Assembly: GCF_958298935.1 (NCBI RefSeq)
Contig: NC_084931.1
Span: forward strand, 15,465,334 to 15,529,333
Direction of reading: 5' to 3'
From: Phragmites australis
Taxonomy: Eukaryota; Streptophyta; Magnoliopsida; Poales; Poaceae
Length of the DNA: 64,000 bases
In this document: positions 59,379 through 64,000 of the stretch, one piece after another
Layout of the letters: each line of letters begins with the position of its first letter
Position numbering within the stretch: the stretch's first letter is position 1
The notes under the pieces: model-generated
What the model was told of the DNA's origin: nothing
Databases searched by the model: none
The model's input: the letters and a program-made list of their open reading frames with translations, nothing else
Translations under genes and position numbers: made by a program

Positions 59379-59759
59379 TAGCGGTGAAAGTCTTCGCAGC
59401 TCTAAGTGAAGCACCCGTGCCAGGGCAGCATATATGTAATTTTGTTTTCTTTTCATGTAACAAAAAATGTACGGGAACTGCACTCTTTTCCTCACAGGGG
59501 GAATCCTTCGTTAGGGCATGAGGTTTTTAATGAGGCAGGGACCTTTGTAAACATCAATATACATGGAAATACCCCCGAAGAAGAATACACTTTCATTTGA
59601 GTACAAATAACTCATCGTCGAAGTGTGGCAGCCCTTTAGAACAAGGCGGCACACCAATCGATGAGGAGCGTGCCGAAAATTCATGGCAAAACTTGAGGTG
59701 CAAAGTGCCAAGAAAAGACACCGTACCCCTTAGACCTAAAATAAAAAAATATATAAAAA
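59379..59759. other. Spacer downstream of Tat pol
   Basis: No supported gene. It contains TTCGTTAGGG- and CCGAAG-rich motifs similar to the following repeat block. Confidence 0.45.
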
Positions 59760-60170
59760 GCCGAAGTGCCACTCAACCTAAAAGAAGGCGGCGCACTTCT
59801 CAGCAAAAAATCGGAGGCTAAGAGTGCCTGCCCCCGGACCGAAGGAAACACAAACCTTCAGAAGCAAAAAGCCGAAGTGCTACAGGACCTAAAAAAAGAC
59901 GTCGCACTTCTTAGCAAAAAGTCGAGGGCTAAGAGTGTCTGTCCTCGCACGGAAGGAGAAACAAGCCTTCGGAAGAAAAAAGCCAAAGTGCCGCTTGACC
60001 TAAAAGACGGTGGCGCACTTCTCGGTAAAAAGTCAGAGACTAAGGGTGAATGCCCCCGCATCGAAGGAGAAACAAACCTTCGGAAGAAGAAAGCCGAAGT
60101 GCTGCACGACCTAAAAGAAGCCAACGCACCTCAGCCAAAAGTCGGGGGCTAAGAGTGCCCTGCCCCTGCA
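59760..60170 (+). repeat. 111-bp tandem repeat, 3.7 units
   Basis: Landmark GCCGAAGTGC(C/T)(A/G)C recurs at 59760, 59871, 59982 and 60093, an exact 111-bp spacing (37 codons). The plus frame is open across all units (59766-60152) and encodes a Lys/Glu-rich repeat (GGALLSKKSEAKSACPRTEG). Confidence 0.93.
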
Positions 60171-60691
60171 CCGAAAAAAAAAGCAAGCTTCGGAGATAAA
60201 AACAAAAAGAGATAATAGATAGGAATTACAATGCGAGGTAATGCCACATGCTTCTAGGCCATTAGGAATAAGGTTCCATCTGCCAAAGGTACCTACGGCA
60301 AAAAGTCGGGAGAGAGGGGGCGGCGTTCTCGGAACAATACTTAACTTGCATCGCTACTGAAGGTACCTACGGCAAAAAGTCGGGGGGGGGGGGGGGGCGT
60401 TCTAAGCAGTCCTTAACTTTCATTGCCGCCGAAGCGTCCACCCGGCTAAAATATCAGGGATGATGACAATCAAGAAAACGCTTCGCGGGAGGTGCTCTCA
60501 AAATTCCTACGGCCCTAGAGTCGGGTGAACAGCATTCGCCGAGGGAGGCTTCGCTCGCGTCATTGCGAAATGTTCCTAAACTTCGACATCATCGCGAAAC
60601 GGCTTTATTGAGATCACACTGCAAGCGCGGTGCCACCGAAGGAACAACTCAATCGCCCAAAATGAAGTAACATCAATTGTAAAAAACACTT
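60171..60691. other. Non-coding interval with poly-G tract
   Basis: Two related segments ending GGTACCTACGGCAAAAAGTC lie near 60285 and 60360. A run of about 16 G lies at 60382-60397. No gene is supported. Confidence 0.5.
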
Positions 60692-63600
60692 TTATTCCGC
60701 AAAGTGATCAATATCAGGATCAACAAAAATTTTATAACATCGATTAAAACCAAATTGAAAGGCTATGCCTTGACTAGCATGAAAAGGCATCGTTAGGTCC
60801 AGCGGGGACCCAACATAAGAAGATGAAGGGGAGGGAGATACATGAGGGGCACTCCCGCCTTCGGTGTGTTGCACTAACTGCGAAGAGGGCCCTCAGCGGT
60901 AACAAAGTTGAGGTTGGCGAGGCAGGAGTCCATCGTTGTCGTCCTCTGGCTCGGGCTTCGGATTGATGAGTAGGTGGAAGTTCGATGTCTCCGCGCGCAA
61001 TCCGACGCGAATTGCGCTCAGCACTACAGGTAATCAAAGTCGAAGGGCTAAAAGATCTCCAAAATACTAAATACTTTGGTTCTGTTATTCATTGCGTCGT
61101 ATGCCCTACACTTCGCCCCCCAGTACCGCTCGAATTCAATATCTGGATGGCGACGGCGGAAGGAGTCCTAGCAAGACCAAGACATAAAAAAATTATCACG
61201 TATCGTGGTGATGGGAACAGCGTCTTCGGCTACCTGCGCAGTGTCTGAGGGGAGGACCTGCGAAGGGAGCGCAAATAGTCAAGAACATTTGGCAACAAGT
61301 AAAAATAGTAGATATTACATTAGTAATATATATTACATTGCCTCAGTTTATAATAAATTTCAAGATTCAATATGACGCTTCGCGTTATTTCGTCACACCT
61401 TCCCTATCTCTTCGGCCGTCGCGGTCGTGACTTTAGCCTAAGGGTCATCCCTCGCCTTCGCCTGCAACAGAAAGATTTCTTCAATACGCACATGACTGAA
61501 CCAATTAAATAAAAATGATAATAAGAAACAACATACTCGTTGGCGGTTGATCTCTGCCTCCCGAAGGGTGAATGATCGAGCGGTGGCCTTCGACGCCCTA
61601 GACGTGGCCGAAGTAGGCATATCTGTTGGATACTGGAAGGTGTGCTTCTGAAGTGCAACGTGATGGTCGCAACCAGTCATTTCAACTGATTATACAAGGC
61701 TCCGGGCTGAGACCATTGCGCAGAAGTCGCCGTACAATTGAGCCGCAGGGAGAAGGCTTCCGCTGGTTTCATTAATTCACCCTATGAGACCACCCAACCT
61801 GACATATATCAAGTTTTGGAGGCATGGCCGAAGCACCAATCCCTTCAAAGGTGCTATTGATGGCTTCGCAGGCGGCGACGGCTTCGGGTCTAGCTCTCCA
61901 AGTACATTCAGGGAATCTTCGGACAAAACCTTCGCCTCGCTCAGCTTTTCGTGCAACCGCTGTGCTTTAGCGGTTTCAGCGGTGCATAGCGCCTGTAGGT
62001 CCGAGACTTGCGCTTCAGATGATTCTAGATTTTGTCGCAAGCATTTGACCTCTTCTTCGGTGCTCTGTTTCTCCGAGCGGAGGGAGCTTAGTTCCTTCTC
62101 AAGTTGTTGCAAGCACGCCTCGGCTTCCCTCGCTCATGCGCAAATTCACGCTTCTGGCCTTCGGTTTTTTCCTCCCGCTTTTGTACCATGTCCCTTTGTG
62201 CCTCCGCATTCCTGGCGCGGGCTTCATAATTTTCAGCTTGTTTGCGCTGAGCCCGTGAGATAAGCATAACCTGGGACGTCGCACGGGTATGAGAACGAGT
62301 AACAAAATGACACAAGGCAACAGATAAACATAATAAAACATAGGAATATACCTTCGTAATCGCCACGTTGGAAGTGTCAAGGAGCTCAGCGGCAGGCTTC
62401 CAGGCGAGGGATATCTCAAGCTCGGGCAGGACGAAGGTGCTGAAGATTTTCTTGCATCGCTGACCTCCCCAGAGCTTGGTTCAAACGATGACATCTTAAA
62501 TGCCTCAAGCTTGATAGCCTTCGCGTTAATCAACCCATCGTGGCTCAGTAGTCCTTTCCCGCCACAGTGGGGCATTGTGGGCGTAGACTCCTCCATCTCG
62601 GTGGCTCTATGGCCACCAGATGACTTGTCGGAGTCGCCACTACCTCGATATTATTAGCCCCTTCGACCTAGGGGTCCCTGGCTGCAGTTTTGACGATGGT
62701 GCGTGTATCCGACGAATCCTCCTCCTCATCACTCAGGATCAACGTGGGAAGATCCACGCGAGAGCAAAATTACGACTTCAGCGAGGGGCGGAGACCTTGA
62801 GTACCCTCGGGTAGCTCTTGCCGTAGGGGCACGATGTGCAATGCCACTGAACCCTCGAGAGTTACTTCCTCGTGAACGTCATCAAATGCAACCTCATGAG
62901 GCCTCTTCCTGAGGGCCCGAGCCTTCTTTTTCCAGCCTCCTTGGGGCAAACGATCCTGGTGTCTTTGCTTTCTCGAGCCACCGGCGGGGAGTTCTTCGCT
63001 GATGTCCTCAGCCGGGGAACTCTCTCTAGGACCTTGCAGGAGCGTGCTAGTCTTCGGCCTATCTCTGTAGGAAAGGCCTCTGTACTCCAAGACTCGGTTT
63101 AGCCTTCGGCCAAGACCTTGCTCAGCACATAACTGGGCTTCACCCGGCATGAACTTCCTGAGCACATCGTAGCCCTTGCTTCGACTTTGGCCACCGATAG
63201 TTCTGGCGAAGATCAAAAAACGTAAGCAAATGACAGCGAAGGTCTATCTAGAAACATTAATAATAAATGTATGTGTACTTGTGAAGCCTTGCACGGAAGG
63301 GTGGGGATGGCAGAGCCCCTCCGGCCCCTTTTCTCTGAACTCCGGGATGCTCCAATCCCGGCTGAGGGGCAATACTCCGGCGCCTATGAATTCTTCTACG
63401 AGGTCCTGGGTGGACAAATACTTCGCGCATCTGGCAAAGGCTTCAAGAGCAGGCCGCTAAGACACCTCCAATTGCACGTCTGGGCGCGGTTCCCCTTCAC
63501 CTCTTCACATTTTGAAACAAGAAATTCCTGTTGTTCCACCTTGTGGTAGAATCACCATTGCGTCTAGTCCTTCAGCCATTTATTTTTGTACACAATGGCG

Positions 63601-64000
63601 GGCGTGGACAATCCAGCGCGATAAGCGAAAGATAAACACCCGTAATGTGCTTCGCTCTGCACACTGCGAGCGAATACGGGCTTCGGTTGGTGATGAAGTT
63701 GGTCGGCAGCGGCGAAGGCCCTAGCTGACACTTTTGCTCCTTCGGATCGAGCAGCCCAAGCTAATAGACCTAGCCTCACAATGGCATTGGGCGTGAGCTG
63801 GTGTAGGTACAGTTCAAATAATTTCAATACCTTGGTCACCATATCATCGCAAGGGAAGCGGAGGCCTGCGCGAAAATAGTCAACAAAGATGACAGCTTCG
63901 TCATCAGCAAGCTCCGACGTCTCGTGGCTCTCTGGGAGCCTAACCTTCGAAACGTCGCTGATCAGTCCTTCCTTCACAAGGCCGACCAGCACTTCGTCAT
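60692..64000 (-). pseudogene. Antisense accessory gene of Tat copy Y (PF04195-like plus coiled coil), start beyond the window
   Basis: From the right edge down on the minus strand: VLVGLVKEGLISDVSKVRLP and ADDEAVIFVDYFRAGLRFP, then LHQLTPNAIVRLGLLAWAA (63564-63992), the putative gypsy-type transposon domain. A charged middle region with many frame changes follows. Then comes a long heptad-type coiled coil (62100-62366: YEARARNAEAQRDMVQKREE; 61777-62112: QQLEKELSSLRSEKQSTEEE, EEVKCLRQNLESSEAQVSDL). C-terminal segments near 61560-61680 (FQYPTDMPTSATSR) and 60692-60874 (FQFGFNRCYKIFVDPDIDHF) complete it. It lies opposite and downstream of pol, as in Tat/Grande-type elements. Role unknown; the coiled coil suggests self-assembly or partner binding. 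Confidence 0.72.

Overview
This is a plant nuclear DNA window, almost certainly from a grass (Poaceae). The evidence is a CACTA element with a TNP2 transposase and a Ulp1-like second gene, several Ty3/Gypsy elements (including Tat/Grande-type elements with an antisense accessory ORF), grass-type LINE fragments, kilobase-long GC-rich LTRs, and one GC-rich, intron-containing host gene. I cannot name the species. There is no sign of bacterial, organellar or viral gene organisation.

Layout. 1-10.47 kb: a LINE endonuclease (minus strand) split by an almost 9 kb CACTA element (1344-10298) carrying a decayed TNP2 transposase gene and a second gene ending in a Ulp1-like protease. 10.47-20.1 kb: remains of a Tat-type accessory ORF (plus strand) interrupted by a 3.67 kb solo LTR with a perfect 5-bp target duplication, followed by a second diverged LTR of the same family. 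20.1-22.0 kb: a decayed Ty1/Copia pol. 22.0-24.0 kb: non-coding, with a LINE-like 3' tail. 24.0-27.9 kb: the only clearly intact host gene, a nine-exon lipoxygenase on the minus strand whose exons join into an 869-residue open frame. 28.8-30.7 kb: a LINE ORF1-like pseudogene. 30.7-31.8 kb: a Copia-type LTR. 31.8-38.9 kb: a truncated Gypsy element (A) with a 3 kb LTR, PBS, gag-pro-RT-RNase H and an extra ORF whose first residues resemble the histone H3 tail. 38.9-41.35 kb: a second truncated Gypsy element (B). 41.35-49.06 kb: a Tat-like non-autonomous element with two LTRs, an antisense acidic ORF and several tandem-repeat blocks, but no pol. 49.06-54.6 kb: a lower-repeat interval with a Tourist-like MITE, an unidentified ORF region with an 88-bp tandem duplication, and a FAR1/FHY3-like (MULE transposase-derived) pseudogene. 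54.7-64 kb: two rearranged Tat-type pieces with RT, RNase H, a second RNase H, integrase, a 111-bp in-frame tandem repeat and a long antisense ORF.

The genes do not form a pathway. The window is one metabolic gene (oxylipin synthesis) in a dense field of nested, mostly dead transposons. The observations most worth following are the H3-tail-like ORF of Gypsy A, the recurring antisense acidic/coiled-coil ORFs of the Tat-type elements, and the protease-bearing second gene of the CACTA element. Family assignments are from pattern recognition without database searches.
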